Part shown: positions 25,789 to 33,859 of the stretch, piece by piece
Layout of the letters: each line of letters opens with the position of its first letter
How positions within the stretch are numbered: position 1 is the stretch's first letter
Assembly: GCA_963764585.1 (NCBI GenBank)
Contig: CAVXTB010000011.1
Coordinates: 454,281-518,280, forward strand
Source: JAOPZW01 sp963764585
Lineage (GTDB): Bacteria > Actinomycetota > Thermoleophilia > Solirubrobacterales > Solirubrobacteraceae
DNA length: 64,000 bases
Direction: 5' to 3'
Made by a program: the position numbers and the translations under genes
The notes under the pieces: generated by a model
Told to the model about the DNA's origin: nothing
Database searches by the model: none
What the model saw: only the letters and a program-made list of their open reading frames with translations

Positions 25789-26421
25789 TTGCCGGGGACC
25801 AGACACGACTTCGCGCACGTGCAGGACCTGTACCTGCCGATCGCGGCTGCGGTGTTCGCGGTCATCGTCGTCGCGCTCGCCGTGATCGTCGTGCGTTTCC
25901 GCGCGCGGCCGGGGCGCGCCGCGCGGCCGACGCGCGACCGCTACGCGCTCGACGCCGGACTGGCGCTCGTGCTTGGGGCCGTCGTCGCGGTCCTCGTCGT
26001 GGTCACCCTGCGGACCAACGACACCGAGACCGCGCTCGCCAAGCCCGGCTTCCGCGTGAACGCGCTGGCCTTCCAGTGGGGCTGGCAGTTCACCTACCCA
26101 TCGCTGCCGGGCGTCGTCGACCGCTCCACGCCGAACCGGCCGGCGACGCTGCACGTGCCGGCGAACACGACCGTCGAGGTGTCCCTGCGCACGCGCGACG
26201 TCGTCCACGCCTTCTGGATCCCCGACCTGCGCTTCAAGCGCGACGCGTGGCCGGGCAAGGACGCGCGCTTCGAACTGCGCTTCCCGGCGGGGATGGCGCT
26301 CGCCATCGGCCACTGCGCGCAGTTCTGCGGCCTGAAGCACTCCGACATGGTCTTCCACGTCGAGGCAATGGACAGCGGACGCTTCGCCGCCTGGTCGCGC
26401 AGCCGTGGAGGCCGCGCGTGA
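25789..26421 (+). CDS. coxB: cytochrome c oxidase subunit II
   Basis: The 210-residue subunit has an N-terminal transmembrane hairpin (about residues 15-37 and 55-72), then the CuA cupredoxin domain. CuA ligands are visible: His in 'VHAFWIPDL', and 'GHCAQFCGLKHSDM' with two Cys, His and Met; the bridging Glu is replaced by Gln. There is no fused cytochrome c domain, unlike classical caa3 enzymes. The start is uncertain: TTG 25789 is assumed and GTG 25819 is possible. It is the first gene of a seven-gene operon and overlaps coxA by GTGA. Confidence 0.85.
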   Translation: MPGTRHDFAHVQDLYLPIAAAVFAVIVVALAVIVVRFRARPGRAARPTRDRYALDAGLALVLGAVVAVLVVVTLRTNDTETALAKPGFRVNALAFQWGWQFTYPSLPGVVDRSTPNRPATLHVPANTTVEVSLRTRDVVHAFWIPDLRFKRDAWPGKDARFELRFPAGMALAIGHCAQFCGLKHSDMVFHVEAMDSGRFAAWSRSRGGRA

Positions 26422-28025
26422 GCGCGACGGTCCGGCCGCCCTTCGCGCCCGTTCGCGGGCTCGTCGGGCTTGCGGTCGGCACCGACCACAAGGCCGTCGC
26501 GCTGCGCCTCGGCGCCGTCGCCTTCGGGTTCTTCATGGCCGGCGGCGTGCTGGCGCTGCTCATGCGCTCGGAGCTGGCCGAGCCCGGCATGCAGATCACC
26601 TCGCGCGGCGGCTACGACCAGCTCTTCTCGATGCACGGCTCGACGATGATCTACCTCTTCGTCACGCCGGCGGCACTCGCGCTCGGGGCGTACTTCGTGC
26701 CGCTGCAGGTCGGCGCCGCGGACATCGCGTGGCCGCGGATCAACCTGCTCGGCTTCTGGCTGCTCGTCCTCGGCGGCCTGGTCATGTGGTCGGGCTTCCT
26801 GACTCGCAACGGCGCGGGGTCGGCGGCCTGGACGGCCGAGTATCCGCAATCGGCCGCCGTGGCCACGCCGGGGACGGGGATGGACCTGTGGTGCGTCGGC
26901 GTCGGGCTCGCCGCCCTGGCCGGCATCGCGCTGGCGGCCGCCCAGCTCGCGACGATCGCGGGCCGCCGCGCGCCCGGGATGACGCTGCTGCGGATGCCGA
27001 TCTTCACGTGGTCGATGCTCGTGACCTGCCTGATGACGGTCGCGAGCTTCCCGGCGCTCGTGCTGGCCATGGCGCTGCTGCTGGCCGATCGCCACGGCGC
27101 GGGCGTCTTCCATTCCGCCGGCGGCCCGGCCGCCTACCAGAACCTCTTCTGGTTCTACGGCCACCCGGTCGTCTACGTGATGTTCTTCCCGTTCCTCGGC
27201 GCCGTGATGGAGGTCGTGGCCGTCTTCTCGCGCCGGCGGGTCTTCGGCTACCGCGCGATCGTGATCTCGCTGCTCGTCTTCACGGCGCTGTCGATGAGCG
27301 TGTGGGGCCATCACATGTTCACAACCGGGCAGGTCGCCAACGGCTACTTCTCGCTGACCTCGACGATGCTCGCGGTCCCGGCGGGCCTGGAGTACCTGGC
27401 CATGATCGGGACGATGGTCGGCGGCGCGCTCGTGCTGCGCACGCCGATGCTCTTCGCGCTGGCCTTCATCGTCCAGTTCCTCGTCGGTGGGCTGAGCGGG
27501 ATCTACGTCGCCTCGCCGCCGTTGGACTACCACGTCCACGACTCCTACTTCGTCGTCGCGCACTTCCACTACACGCTGCTGGCGGGCAGCGTGTTCGGGC
27601 TGTTCGCCGCGGTCTACTACTGGTGGCCGAAGGTCACGGGGCGGCTGCTGGGGGAGCGCCTGGGCCGCGTGCACTTCTGGCTGTTCGTCATCGGCACGAA
27701 CACGACGTTCATCCCGCAGTTCATCCTCGGCTACGACGGGATGCCGCGGCGGATCGCCGACTACTCCGCGGCCGACGGCTGGCAGGGGCTGAACACCGTC
27801 TCGACGATCGGCGCCGGGATCGTCGCGCTCTCGGTCGTCGTCTTCCTCGTCAACGTCGCTCTGACCTCGCTGATCGGCGAGCGCGCTGGCGCCGACCCGT
27901 GGGAGGCCCACACGCTGGAGTGGGCGACGACGTCGCCGCCGCCGCGCCACAACTTCACCGCGGCGCTGCCCGCCGTGCGCTCCAACGCGCCGCTGCTCGA
28001 CCTGCGCGAGGAGGCGATCCTGTGA
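26418..28025 (+). CDS. coxA: cytochrome c oxidase subunit I
   Basis: The 535-residue haem-copper oxidase subunit has about 12 membrane helices. It shows haem and copper ligands in 'FSMHGSTMIYLF' (haem a His), 'FWFYGHPVVYVM' (CuB His249 and the cross-linked Tyr253), 'SVWGHHMFTTG' (the CuB His pair) and 'SYFVVAHFHYTLLAGSVFG' (two haem His). The GHPxVY stretch has Val where A1-type oxidases have the proton-channel Glu, and Gly where A2-type oxidases have Ser in the Tyr-Ser motif. It reduces oxygen to water and pumps protons. It overlaps both neighbours by four bases. Confidence 0.93.
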   Translation: MSATVRPPFAPVRGLVGLAVGTDHKAVALRLGAVAFGFFMAGGVLALLMRSELAEPGMQITSRGGYDQLFSMHGSTMIYLFVTPAALALGAYFVPLQVGAADIAWPRINLLGFWLLVLGGLVMWSGFLTRNGAGSAAWTAEYPQSAAVATPGTGMDLWCVGVGLAALAGIALAAAQLATIAGRRAPGMTLLRMPIFTWSMLVTCLMTVASFPALVLAMALLLADRHGAGVFHSAGGPAAYQNLFWFYGHPVVYVMFFPFLGAVMEVVAVFSRRRVFGYRAIVISLLVFTALSMSVWGHHMFTTGQVANGYFSLTSTMLAVPAGLEYLAMIGTMVGGALVLRTPMLFALAFIVQFLVGGLSGIYVASPPLDYHVHDSYFVVAHFHYTLLAGSVFGLFAAVYYWWPKVTGRLLGERLGRVHFWLFVIGTNTTFIPQFILGYDGMPRRIADYSAADGWQGLNTVSTIGAGIVALSVVVFLVNVALTSLIGERAGADPWEAHTLEWATTSPPPRHNFTAALPAVRSNAPLLDLREEAIL

Positions 28026-28345
28026 GGCGGGCTGCGCCGATGCTGGCCTGGGCCGCGCTCCTGCTCGCGCTCGCCGTGATGCTCGCGCTGTGGACGAGCG
28101 ACCTCGTGGCGGTCGCGCTGCTGCCCGCCGCCGTGGTCGTCGTCCTCGTCGTCGCCGCGGGGGCCGCCCGGGCCCGCGACCGCGAGGAGCGTGAGCTGCC
28201 CGAGGCGAGCGCGAGCGCGATCCTCGGCGCGGGGGGGCTTGCGCTGCTCGCGGTCGGCGCGGTGGCCGGATTGTGGGCGGCGCTCGTCGGCGCCGGCCTG
28301 CTGATCGTCGCGATCGTCGCGGCGGTGCGGGAGCGCTGGGGATGA
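28022..28345 (+). CDS. small hydrophobic protein of the oxidase operon (subunit IV-like)
   Basis: The 107-residue protein consists of four hydrophobic segments in two hairpins (MLAWAALLLALAVML, 'VAVALLPAAVVVVLVVAAG', 'ILGAGGLALLAVGAVAGLWA' and 'GAGLLIVAIVAAV') around a charged loop (RARDREERELPEA). Its position between coxA and ctaG, with four-base overlaps at both ends, indicates an accessory subunit of the oxidase. I cannot match it to a named family. No separate subunit III gene is present in the operon. Confidence 0.65.
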   Translation: MRRAAPMLAWAALLLALAVMLALWTSDLVAVALLPAAVVVVLVVAAGAARARDREERELPEASASAILGAGGLALLAVGAVAGLWAALVGAGLLIVAIVAAVRERWG

Positions 28346-29064
28346 CCGGCGCCGCCGTCCTGCTCGCCGAGCTCCTCGCGGCCGCGCTGGCCTACCGCGC
28401 CGGCGCGCGGCGCGTGCGCGGGTGGCCGGGCTGGCGCGGGGCGTGCTTCGCCGGCGCGCTGCTCGCGCTGGCGGGCGCCCTTATCGGGCTCGACGCGCAG
28501 CGGTCGCTGACCGAGCACATGGCCCAGCACCTCATGCTCGCCTTCGTCGCGGCGCCGCTGCTGGTGCTCGCCTCGCCGCTGGCGCTGGCGCTGCGGGCGA
28601 CGCGGTCGCGGCGGGCGCTGCGCGCCGCGTGGATCGCCCGTCCCGGCGTCGGTTGGGTCGCGCTGGCGGGCGTCATGGCGCTCAGCGAGGTGCCCGCCGT
28701 CTACGCGGTCACCGAGCGCCACCCGGTCCTGCACGCCGGCGAGCACGTCGCCTGGCTGGCCGCCGCGGTGCTCTTCTGGCGCGTCGTCGCCGGCGCCGAC
28801 CCGGTGCCGCATCGGCCGGGGCCGACGGGGCGGATGCTCTACCTGCTGCTCTTCTCGGCGCCGATGGGGGCCACGGGCGCCTGGCTGATGTGGAGCTCGG
28901 CGCCCTGGTATGCCGGCTACTCGCTCAGCGATCAGCGCGACGCGGGCGTGCTCATGCTCGTCGGCGGGGGCCTGGCGCTGTCGGCGCTCACCGTCTGCGC
29001 AGCGTGGTCGGCGATCCTGCGCGAGCACCGTCGCCGGCTGGCCTACGAGGAGGCGCTGCGGTGA
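28342..29064 (+). CDS. ctaG: cytochrome c oxidase assembly protein, Caa3_CtaG type
   Basis: The 240-residue membrane protein has about seven helices. The family signatures are 'LTEHMAQHLMLAFVAAPLLV' (HMxQH), 'HPVLHAGEHVAWLAAAVLFW' and the late 'MWSSAPWYAGYSLSDQRDAG'. Proteins of this family (as in the Bacillus caa3 oxidase) are needed to insert copper into CuB of the oxidase. ATG 28342 overlaps the preceding stop, and its own TGA overlaps the qcrC GTG. Its place inside the operon ties assembly to synthesis. Confidence 0.88.
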   Translation: MTGAAVLLAELLAAALAYRAGARRVRGWPGWRGACFAGALLALAGALIGLDAQRSLTEHMAQHLMLAFVAAPLLVLASPLALALRATRSRRALRAAWIARPGVGWVALAGVMALSEVPAVYAVTERHPVLHAGEHVAWLAAAVLFWRVVAGADPVPHRPGPTGRMLYLLLFSAPMGATGAWLMWSSAPWYAGYSLSDQRDAGVLMLVGGGLALSALTVCAAWSAILREHRRRLAYEEALR

Positions 29065-29813
29065 GGCGCGCGGCGACGCGCGCGCTCGTCGCGCTGGCCG
29101 TGTGCTGCGGCGCGATGGCGACATGGTCGGCCGCCGCGAGCAGCCAGGGCGGCGGCGGCCAGGTCGACGCGCGCGCGCTGATGGCCCGCGGCCGCGCGCT
29201 CTTCGCCGACGGCTGCGCGAGCTGCCACGGCGAGGATCTGCGCGGACGATCGGGCCTCGGTCCTTCGCTGCGCGGCGCCGGCGCGGCCGCCGCCGACTTC
29301 TACCTCTCGACGGGGCGCATGCCGCTGGCCGACCCGACCGACGAGCCCGAGCGCACGCAGCCCGCCTACCCGCGGTCGGACATCGAGGCGCTGGTCGTCT
29401 ATGTCGGGTCCTTCGGCGGGCCGGGGATTCCGCGCGTGGACCCGGGGCACGGCGATCTGGCCAAGGGGATGGAGGCCTTCACCGAGCACTGCGCCGGCTG
29501 CCACCAGATCGTCGGGCGCGGGGGGATCGTCACCGGCGCCGCCGTCCCCGCGCTTGACGACGCCACGCCGAGGCAGGTTGGCGAGGCCGTCCGCGTCGGG
29601 CCCTACCTCATGCCCAAGTTCTCCCAGCAGCAGGTCGACCCGGCGGCGCTGAACGCGATCGCGCGCTACGTGCAGTCGATCCGCCACCCCGACGATCGCG
29701 GCGGATGGGGGATCGGGAACCTCGGCCCGATCCCCGAGGGGATGGTCGCGTGGTTCCTCGCCATGGGCGTCCTGCTCGCCGTCGCGCGGCTGATCGGGGA
29801 GCGCGCGCGATGA
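29061..29813 (+). CDS. qcrC: dihaem cytochrome c subunit of the bc complex
   Basis: The 250-residue protein has an N-terminal signal anchor (ALVALAVCCGAMATWSAAAS), two class I cytochrome c domains with CASCH (about residue 53) and CAGCH (about 148), and a C-terminal helix (GMVAWFLAMGVLLAVARLI) that holds it in the membrane. Each domain has a following Met ligand candidate (TGRMPL and YLMPKFS). This matches actinobacterial QcrC, which passes electrons directly to the oxidase CuA centre, so no soluble cytochrome c is needed. It is part of the overlapping operon. Confidence 0.9.
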   Translation: MRRAATRALVALAVCCGAMATWSAAASSQGGGGQVDARALMARGRALFADGCASCHGEDLRGRSGLGPSLRGAGAAAADFYLSTGRMPLADPTDEPERTQPAYPRSDIEALVVYVGSFGGPGIPRVDPGHGDLAKGMEAFTEHCAGCHQIVGRGGIVTGAAVPALDDATPRQVGEAVRVGPYLMPKFSQQQVDPAALNAIARYVQSIRHPDDRGGWGIGNLGPIPEGMVAWFLAMGVLLAVARLIGERAR

Positions 29814-30715
29814 GCGACGAGCCGCAGATCGCCGAGCGCCGGCCTCCAGTCGACCCGCGCGCCGAGCTCGCCGTCGCCGTGCTGCTCGTCCTCGCGGGCC
29901 TGGCCGCGGCCGCGTTCGCCGTGCTCGTCGTCGTGGACCCGCAGACCCAGCTGCTCGGCGGGACGCTCGGTGGGGCGCTCGCCTGCCTCGCCGTGGCGCT
30001 GATCCTCGCCTCCAAGCGCGTCGTGGTGCAGGAGACGGCGATCGAGGATCGCCAGATCGAGCAGACGGCGCGCGCCGAGGACGACGCGGCTCTCGCGCGC
30101 GAGCTGCGCGCCGGCGGCGAGGGCATCACGCGCCGGCGGGCGCTGGGTGCGGCCGCGGGCGTCGCCGGCGCCGGGCTGGCAGGTGCGCTCGTCGTGCCCG
30201 TGACCGCGCTCGGCCCGGGGCTCGGCAACGCGCCGAACGAGACGCCGTGGCACCGCGGCCGGCGGCTCGTGACGACCGAGGGCGAGCCGCTGCGCGCCGA
30301 CGCCCTCGAGATCGGCTCCTTCGCCTCGGCGTTGCCCGAAGGCGCCGACAAGCGCGAGCTCGGCTCGCCGGTCGTCGTGGTGCGCGTCGACCCGCGCAGC
30401 CTGCGCGTGCCGGCCGCTCGGCGTGCCTGGGCGCCGCAGGGGATCCTCGCCTTCTCGCAGATCTGCACGCACGCCGGCTGCGCGGTGACGCTCTTCCGCT
30501 ACCCGGTCGACGAGCAGACATCGCAGGGCCCGGCGCTCGTCTGCCCCTGCCACTACTCGACCTTCGACGTGAGCCGCGCGGCCAAGCCGATCTTCGGTCC
30601 TGCCGCCCGCGCCCTGCCGCAACTGCCGCTGAGGATCGCGGCCGACGGGACGCTCGTCGCGGCCGGCCCGCTCTCGGGCTCGATCGGGCCGGCGTGGTGG
30701 AGCGTCAAGCGGTGA
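29810..30715 (+). CDS. qcrA: Rieske iron-sulfur subunit of the bc complex
   Basis: The 301-residue protein begins with two transmembrane helices (about 20-40 and 48-66), a charged loop, and a third helix preceded by 'ITRRRALGAAAGVAGAGLAG' that resembles a twin-Arg-type membrane segment. The Rieske domain has the two cluster-binding boxes CTHAGC and CPCHYSTFD, with two Cys and two His. This matches the three-helix QcrA of actinobacteria. It transfers electrons from menaquinol to QcrC. Both ends overlap neighbouring genes by four bases. Confidence 0.92.
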   Translation: MSDEPQIAERRPPVDPRAELAVAVLLVLAGLAAAAFAVLVVVDPQTQLLGGTLGGALACLAVALILASKRVVVQETAIEDRQIEQTARAEDDAALARELRAGGEGITRRRALGAAAGVAGAGLAGALVVPVTALGPGLGNAPNETPWHRGRRLVTTEGEPLRADALEIGSFASALPEGADKRELGSPVVVVRVDPRSLRVPAARRAWAPQGILAFSQICTHAGCAVTLFRYPVDEQTSQGPALVCPCHYSTFDVSRAAKPIFGPAARALPQLPLRIAADGTLVAAGPLSGSIGPAWWSVKR

Positions 30716-32103
30716 GCGAGCGCGATCTCGACGCGGTCGCGGCGATCGACCGGCGTCTGGGCGCCGCGCGCTTCGCGCGCAAGGCCCTGCGCTACGTCTT
30801 TCCCGACCACTGGTCGTTCCTGCTGGGCGAGATCGCTCTGTATGCGTTCGTCGTGCTCGTCGCCACCGGCGTCTACCTCGCGCTGTTCTTCTCGCCCGAC
30901 GTCAGCGGCACGACGATCTACCATGGGCCGTTCGCGGCGCTGCAGGGCATGGAGGTCACGCAGGCCTACCGGTCGACGCTCGAGCTGTCGTCGACCGTGC
31001 CCGCGGGCCTGCTCATGCGCCAGACCCACCACTGGGCGGCCCTCGTCTTTGTCGCCGCGATGGTCGTCCACCTGCTGCGCGTCTTCTTCACCGCCGCCTA
31101 CCGGCGTCCGCGGGAGCTGACCTGGCTGCTGGGCGTCGGGCTGCTCGCCATGGGCGTGCTGGAGGGCTTCGCCGGCTACTCGCTGCCCGACGACCTGCTC
31201 AGCGGCATGGGCCTCGCCATCGCCTACGGCGTCGCGCTCTCGGTCCCGCTGCTGGGCGGCTCGATCGGCGCGCTGGTGTGGGGCGGCGAGTTCCCCGGCC
31301 CCGGCGTCGTCGAGAGCCGCCTGTACATCCTGCACGTGTTCGTCCTGCCCGCGCTGATGGCGGCGTGCATCGCGCTGCACCTCGCGCTGATCGTGCGCCA
31401 CAAGCACAGCCAGTTCTCGGGGCCCGGGCGGCGCGAGGACAACGTCGTCGGGACGCCGATGTGGCCCGGCTACGCGTTGCGGTCGCTCGGGTTGCTGCTG
31501 TCCGTGGCCGCCGTCCTGGTCCTCCTCGGCGGCCTCGTGCAGATCAACCCGATCTGGCACTGGGGCCCGTACGAGATCGACCGCGCGACCAACGGCGCCC
31601 AGCCCGACTGGTACCTGGGCTGGCTGATCGGCGGCCTGCGGCTGATGCCGCCGCTGGAGATCCGGGTCTTCGGCCACACGCTCGTGCCCAACCCGTTCTG
31701 GGGCGGCATCGCCTTCCCCGGCGTTGTCTTCACCATGCTCGCCCTGTGGCCGTTTCTCGAGCCGCGCCTGCTGCGCGACCGCGCGCGCCACGACCTGCTC
31801 GACCGTCCGCGCGAGCACCCGTGGCGCACCGCCTTCGGCGTCGCGTTCTTCACGTGGGTGGCGCTGATCTTCGTCGCCGGGGCCTCGGACCGGCTCTTCT
31901 ACCAGTTCGGGATCTCGTACACGAGCCAGGTCCACCTCTTCCGGGCGCTCACCCTGTTCGCCCCGCCGGTTGTCTTCGTGCTGACCAAGATCGCCTGCGA
32001 GGAGCTGCGCAGGACACAGGTGCGGCCCGGGCTCGGCGGGCCGGGCCGGCGCGTGCGCCGCCGCGAGGATGGCGGCTTCGACGTGCTCGGCGGCGGGCCC
32101 TAG
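30712..32103 (+). CDS. qcrB: cytochrome b subunit of the bc complex
   Basis: The 463-residue protein has the cytochrome b core. Haem His pairs are in 'LMRQTHHWAALVFVAAMVVH' and in 'ALHLALIVRHKHSQFSG'. The quinol-site loop appears as 'NPIWHWGPYEI', replacing PEWY by a related PxWHWG form, followed by 'PDWYLGWLIGGLRLMP'. About nine helices are predicted. The last 38 codons (KIACEELRRTQVRPGLGGPG and onward) lie in a 748-bp segment that is duplicated at 13.85 kb. It is the last gene of the operon and faces the glycosylase pseudogene, whose stop it overlaps by four bases. Confidence 0.93.
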   Translation: MSERDLDAVAAIDRRLGAARFARKALRYVFPDHWSFLLGEIALYAFVVLVATGVYLALFFSPDVSGTTIYHGPFAALQGMEVTQAYRSTLELSSTVPAGLLMRQTHHWAALVFVAAMVVHLLRVFFTAAYRRPRELTWLLGVGLLAMGVLEGFAGYSLPDDLLSGMGLAIAYGVALSVPLLGGSIGALVWGGEFPGPGVVESRLYILHVFVLPALMAACIALHLALIVRHKHSQFSGPGRREDNVVGTPMWPGYALRSLGLLLSVAAVLVLLGGLVQINPIWHWGPYEIDRATNGAQPDWYLGWLIGGLRLMPPLEIRVFGHTLVPNPFWGGIAFPGVVFTMLALWPFLEPRLLRDRARHDLLDRPREHPWRTAFGVAFFTWVALIFVAGASDRLFYQFGISYTSQVHLFRALTLFAPPVVFVLTKIACEELRRTQVRPGLGGPGRRVRRREDGGFDVLGGGP

Positions 32104-32736
32104 GCCCGCTCGCCGGTGAGGTACTCGGCCGCGACGCGCAGGTCGTCGGTGAAGCCCTCGCGCTGTGCGTGGCGCGACGCGTCGTCGCGGGCGCGCAGGA
32201 TCGCCGACGGGTGGATCGTCGCGGTCACGAGGGCGGCCAGCTCGGAGTCGATCGGCCGTCCGCGCGCGGGCGTGAGCTTGAAGCTCGAGCCGAGCAGCGT
32301 CTTGGCCGCGGTGGCCCCGAGCAGCACGAGCGCGTGCGGGCGGACCACGTCGAGCTCGGCGCGCAGCCACGGCAGGCACGCGTCGACCTCGGCCTTCTTC
32401 GGCCGCTGGTGGATACGCCGCTTGCCGCGCTCCTCGAACTTGAAGTGCTTGACGGCGTTGGTGATGTAGACGTCGGCGCGCGCGATGCCGACCGCCTCGA
32501 GCGCCCTGTCGAGCTCGCGGCCGGCGGGGCCGACGAAGACGCGCCCCGCCCGATCCTCGCGATCGCCCGGCATCTCGCCGACGAGCGCGAGTGTCGCCTT
32601 CTTCGGGCCGTCGGAGAAGACGGTCTGCGTTGCGCGCTCGTGCAGATGGCAGCCGCGGCACTGCGCTGCGGCTTGGCGCAGGGCCTTCAGGTTCCTGCGC
32701 TCGGGGACGAACGGCGCGGCGTCGCCGCGGTCCTCT
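31989..32736. repeat. 748-bp duplication, copy 2 (qcrB tail + glycosylase)
   Basis: This is the partner of 13854-14601. Here the cytochrome b gene is whole, but the glycosylase has lost its first codons at the right edge. Near-identity between the copies shows a recent event. Confidence 0.92.
32100..32736 (-). pseudogene. uracil-DNA glycosylase, 5'-truncated copy
   Basis: The sequence is the same as residues 5-215 of the enzyme at 13965-14612 except for one visible Asn-to-Asp change. Homology ends at 32736, before the codons for MSRK. No ATG or GTG lies in frame until Met59 of the parent, so translation from there would lose the Fe-S cysteines and the first active-site motif. It is therefore treated as a pseudogene. 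Confidence 0.75.
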
Positions 32737-33039
32737 GCTTGTCCGGTGGTTGGCCCACCGAGATCGCGGCGGGCGCGACCGGCATGACGATGACGAGGGC
32801 TGCGAGGCAGGAGGATCGACGTGCGCGTGACTTGGCACTACGTCGTAGCCGCGCGCAGCGGCATGACGAACGCCACGGGTTCGAGGCGTCGCCAACCGAC
32901 CCGCTGAACCTGCAGATGCTGATGAAGGACCTCCGCGCAGCGGTCGACGAGGCCGGGCGCTGACCCGAGCTCGGTCCGGCTCAGAGCGAACAGCTCGTGC
33001 GGGCGGAGGAGCTCGGTGAGCTCGGGATTGTCGAGGAGA
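32737..33039. other. non-coding or degenerate spacer
   Basis: These 303 bp between the duplicated segment and the dyad motif hold only short frames. One plus-strand frame ends with the protein-like tail DPLNLQMLMKDLRAAVDEAG (about 32902-32961) but has no credible beginning. The sequence may be debris from the recombination that truncated the glycosylase. Confidence 0.3.
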
Positions 33040-33058
33040 TCATCCCCATTGGGCGATG
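33040..33058 (+). promoter_or_regulatory. shared dyad motif, copy a
   Basis: The site TCATCCCCATTGGGCGATG is the best match to the consensus. It ends 63 nt before the ATG of the DUF6325 gene. The halves TCATCCC and GGGCGATG form an imperfect palindrome around ATT. Confidence 0.6.
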
Positions 33059-33121
33059 CCCGCTCCGGGGTCGACGGCGAACATCGCAGAAGGCCAGCTC
33101 ACGCAAACGAAAGGAGCAGCC

Positions 33122-33664
33122 ATGGCGATCGGACCCGTTCAGCTCATCGTGCTGGGGTTCAGCCACCCCGAGTTCCACGGCGAGATCATCGCCGAGCTCG
33201 AGCGACTGCGAGCCAGCGACACGGTGCGTGTCATCGATGCGCTCGCGGTCCACAAGGACGCAAATGGGGAGATGGAGGTTCAGCACCTGAGCAACCTCTC
33301 CAAGGAGGAGGCGGCCGAGCTCGGCAGCAAGGTCGGCGCGCTGATCGGTCTCGGCATCGAGGGCGAGGAAGGGATGGCCGCCGGCGCCGAGGCGGGTGCC
33401 GAGGCGACCGCGGACGGCGTCGCCGTCTTCTCCGACGAGGAGGCGTGGGACGTTCTCGAGGACATCCCGAACGACTCGGCCGCCGCGCTGCTCCTGATCG
33501 AGCACCACTGGGCCGTGCCGCTGCGCGACGCGGTCGCCCGCGCAGGCGGCTTCCGCCTGAGCGACGGCTTCATCAGCCCGCTCGACCTGGTCGAGATCGG
33601 GCTGCTGTCGCGCGAGGAGGCGGAGGAGCTTCACGCCGTCGAGACGAGCCACCAGCCCGCTTGA
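33122..33664 (+). CDS. DUF6325/DUF1269-like stress protein
   Basis: The 180-residue cytoplasmic protein opens MAIGPVQLIVLGFSHPEFHG with 'SDTVRVIDALAVHKDANGEM', the standard start of DUF6325. The middle has the Gly/Ala-rich 'GSKVGALIGLGIEGEEG' and 'AAGAEAGAEATADGV'. The C-terminal half contains 'DIPNDSAAALLLIEHHWAVP'. The fold is related to the DUF1269 proteins found further along. The function is unknown. It has a strong AAAGGAG site. The upstream dyad motif suggests co-regulation with the sulfatase and DUF1269 genes. A 19-codon Arg-rich frame and a strong terminator follow. Confidence 0.78.
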   Translation: MAIGPVQLIVLGFSHPEFHGEIIAELERLRASDTVRVIDALAVHKDANGEMEVQHLSNLSKEEAAELGSKVGALIGLGIEGEEGMAAGAEAGAEATADGVAVFSDEEAWDVLEDIPNDSAAALLLIEHHWAVPLRDAVARAGGFRLSDGFISPLDLVEIGLLSREEAEELHAVETSHQPA

Positions 33665-33699
33665 GGCCCATTCATCCAATGCCGACGACAGGAGCAGCG

Positions 33700-33759
33700 A
33701 TGTTCGCATCCCGAAGGGTGGCCCGGCGCACGTCCAGGCGCGTCGCGCGCCGCCGCTAG
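33700..33759 (+). CDS. 19-residue Arg-rich peptide
   Basis: The frame MFASRRVARRTSRRVARRR has ten Arg in 19 residues, with the unit SRRVARR used twice. It is preceded by AGGAG at seven bases from the ATG. It lies 35 bp after the DUF6325 stop and 15 bp before a perfect terminator hairpin, so it would be on the DUF6325 mRNA. It could be a nucleic-acid- or membrane-binding peptide. Chance cannot be excluded. Confidence 0.35.
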   Translation: MFASRRVARRTSRRVARRR

Positions 33760-33774
33760 ATCTCCGACGTGCGA

Positions 33775-33813
33775 CGAGGGCCCCCGCCGGTGGCTTACCG
33801 GCGGGGGCCCTCG
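33775..33813. terminator. bidirectional terminator hairpin
   Basis: A perfect 16-bp stem, CGAGGGCCCCCGCCGG with its complement, encloses the 7-base loop TGGCTTA. It lies between the converging DUF6325/peptide unit and the glutamine amidotransferase gene, so it can end transcription from both sides. Confidence 0.85.
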
Positions 33814-33859
33814 ACGTTTCAGCCGTCGGCCCCGCGAGCCGCTGCTGCGGCGGCGCTGC

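Noticed and set aside
22885..26358. A continuous 1157-codon minus-strand frame across GH15, SDR and coxB
   Set aside because: Only the first 600 codons from GTG 24687 are GH15; upstream it is the shadow of the SDR and coxB genes on other frames.
24756..28025. A 1089-codon plus-strand frame ending with coxA
   Set aside because: The part before GTG 26418 is antisense to the SDR gene and overlaps coxB; CoxA homology begins at 26418.
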